From Cronobacter dublinensis subsp. dublinensis LMG 23823 (GTDB lineage: Bacteria > Pseudomonadota > Gammaproteobacteria > Enterobacterales > Enterobacteriaceae): 64,000 nt of DNA. Positions 62,791 through 64,000 of this stretch are shown here, piece by piece. Within the stretch, counting starts at the first letter, position 1. The number at the start of each line of letters is the position of its first letter. The position numbers and the translations under genes were made by a program. The notes beneath the pieces are model-generated. The model did not search any database and had not been told where the DNA came from. It saw only the letters and a list, made by a program, of their open reading frames with translations. The stretch lies in contig NZ_CP012266.1 of assembly GCF_001277235.1 (NCBI RefSeq), positions 1 through 64,000 of the forward strand. Direction: 5' to 3'.

Positions 62791-64000
62791 ATGGATATTT
62801 CTGTAACGGCTGCAAAACCCGGACGTCGTCGTTATCTGACGCTCGCGATGATATTTATTACCGTGGTGATTTGTTATGTCGACCGCGCTAATTTAGCGGT
62901 AGCGTCGGCGCATATTCAGGAAGAATTCGGCATCAGCAAAGCGGAAATGGGCTACGTCTTTTCCGCCTTCGCCTGGCTCTATACGCTCTGCCAGATCCCC
63001 GGCGGCTGGTTTTTAGACCGTATCGGCTCGCGCCTGACCTACTTCATCGCGATTTTCGGCTGGTCAGTGGCGACGCTCTTTCAGGGCTTCGCGACCGGAC
63101 TGCTCTCGCTGATTGGTCTTCGTGCCATCACCGGCGTGTTCGAAGCGCCCGCATTCCCGACCAATAACCGCATGGTCACCAGCTGGTTCCCGGAACATGA
63201 GCGCGCCTCGGCGGTTGGCTTTTATACCTCCGGGCAGTTCGTCGGGCTCGCGTTCCTCACGCCGCTACTTATCTGGATCCAGGAGCTGCTGAGCTGGCAC
63301 TGGGTGTTTATCGTCACCGGCGGTATTGGGATCCTCTGGTCGCTGGTCTGGTTTAAAGTGTACCAGCCGCCGCGCCTTACTAAAGGCATCAGCCAGGCGG
63401 AGCTCGATTACATTCGCGACGGCGGCGGTCTCGTGGACGGCGACGCGCCCGCAACGAAAGCCGAACGCCAGCCGCTCTCCCGCGCCGACTGGAAACTGGT
63501 GTTTCATCGCAAACTGATTGGCGTCTACCTCGGCCAGTTTGCAGTCACGTCCACGCTCTGGTTCTTCCTCACCTGGTTTCCGAACTATTTAACCCAGGAA
63601 AAGGGCATCACGGCGCTCAAGGCGGGCTTTATGACCACCGTGCCGTTCCTCGCCGCGTTCTTCGGCGTGCTGCTCTCAGGCTGGCTCGCGGATAAGCTGG
63701 TGAAAAAAGGGTTTTCGCTTGGCGTGGCGCGTAAAACGCCGATTATCTGCGGCCTGTTAATCTCCACCTGCATCATGGGCGCCAACTACACCAACGATCC
63801 GACCTGGATTGTCGTGCTGATGGCGCTGGCGTTCTTCGGCAACGGTTTTGCATCGATCACCTGGTCGCTGGTCTCGTCGCTGGCCCCGATGCGCCTGATT
63901 GGCCTGACCGGCGGCATGTTTAACTTCGTGGGCGGGCTGGGTGGCATCACCGTACCGCTGGTGATCGGCTATCTGGCGCAGGATTACGGCTTCGGCCCGG
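62791..64000 (+). CDS. dgoT: D-galactonate transporter DgoT (MFS), cut by the window end
   Basis: Proton-coupled D-galactonate importer of the anion:cation symporter family. The start ATG 62791 gives MDISVTAAKPGRRRYLTLAMIFI, matching E. coli; 403 codons are present with no stop before the edge, and about 25 more would be expected. Seen: TM1 VVICYVDRANLAVA with the Arg used in substrate binding, the MFS motif GWFLDRIGSR after TM2 and FEAPAFPTNNRMVTSWFPEHERASAVG near TM4. Last gene of the dgo operon, 259 bp after dgoD. Confidence 0.95.
   Translation, partial: MDISVTAAKPGRRRYLTLAMIFITVVICYVDRANLAVASAHIQEEFGISKAEMGYVFSAFAWLYTLCQIPGGWFLDRIGSRLTYFIAIFGWSVATLFQGFATGLLSLIGLRAITGVFEAPAFPTNNRMVTSWFPEHERASAVGFYTSGQFVGLAFLTPLLIWIQELLSWHWVFIVTGGIGILWSLVWFKVYQPPRLTKGISQAELDYIRDGGGLVDGDAPATKAERQPLSRADWKLVFHRKLIGVYLGQFAVTSTLWFFLTWFPNYLTQEKGITALKAGFMTTVPFLAAFFGVLLSGWLADKLVKKGFSLGVARKTPIICGLLISTCIMGANYTNDPTWIVVLMALAFFGNGFASITWSLVSSLAPMRLIGLTGGMFNFVGGLGGITVPLVIGYLAQDYGFGP

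Overview
The window is chromosomal DNA from a member of the Enterobacteriaceae, about 55-60% G+C by eye. Gene order and protein sequences match the E. coli oriC-proximal region closely; RpmH and AtpE read the same as I remember the E. coli proteins. A Cronobacter-like genus is my best guess, but nothing here fixes the species. oriC itself should lie just left of base 1, beside mnmG.

Layout. 0-10.1 kb: mnmG, rsmG and the complete ATP synthase operon atpIBEFHAGDC. 10.1-10.7 kb: a gap holding two perfect CRP palindromes, a 23-codon ORF with a strong ribosome binding site, and a terminator. 10.7-14.2 kb: glmU and glmS. 14.2-15.3 kb: two uncharacterised envelope proteins. 15.3-20.1 kb: pstSCAB-phoU behind a double Pho box. 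20.2-25.1 kb: yieL, yieH, adeP, chrR and yieE. 46.9-57.6 kb: mnmE, yidC, yidD, rnpA and rpmH on the minus strand, divergent from dnaA, dnaN, recF and gyrB. 57.9-64 kb: yidA and the D-galactonate operon dgoRKADT, with dgoT cut by the window edge.

The accessory part is a block of about 19.5 kb (25.3-44.7 kb) between yieE and mnmE, where E. coli K-12 carries cbrC, yidZ, mdtL and tna genes. It begins with a LysR regulator divergent from a short unit: an amino-acid dioxygenase of the isoleucine 4-hydroxylase type, a GNAT acetyltransferase, and an AzlC/AzlD amino-acid exporter pair. A long, tightly packed, same-strand series of 17 genes follows. It contains all parts of the known hydrazine-forming machinery: a flavin amino-acid N-hydroxylase, a methionyl-tRNA-synthetase-like enzyme, a cupin, and a D-amino-acid-oxidase-type flavoenzyme. 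The cupin is fused to an acyl carrier protein instead of to the MetRS-like protein. Around these are an adenylation enzyme, a second carrier protein, an EctB-type diaminobutyrate aminotransferase, a flavin monooxygenase, a Cys-nucleophile alpha/beta-hydrolase, a BtrH-like putative acyltransferase, an HSL-type hydrolase, a second GNAT, a rhodanese, a SnoaL-like protein, a periplasmic-binding-protein fold without a signal peptide, an unknown protein, and an MFS exporter. I infer a biosynthetic cluster that makes an N-N bonded (hydrazine, hydrazone or diazo) amino-acid-like metabolite on a carrier protein. YieE, a phosphopantetheinyl-transferase-like protein, lies next to it.

Between the cluster and mnmE lie a small secreted protein and a two-gene unit of unknown function bracketed by two nearly identical terminator hairpins, which suggests a separate small insertion. 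REP-like palindromes occur in many intergenic gaps. I saw no rRNA, tRNA, CRISPR array, transposase or integrase.
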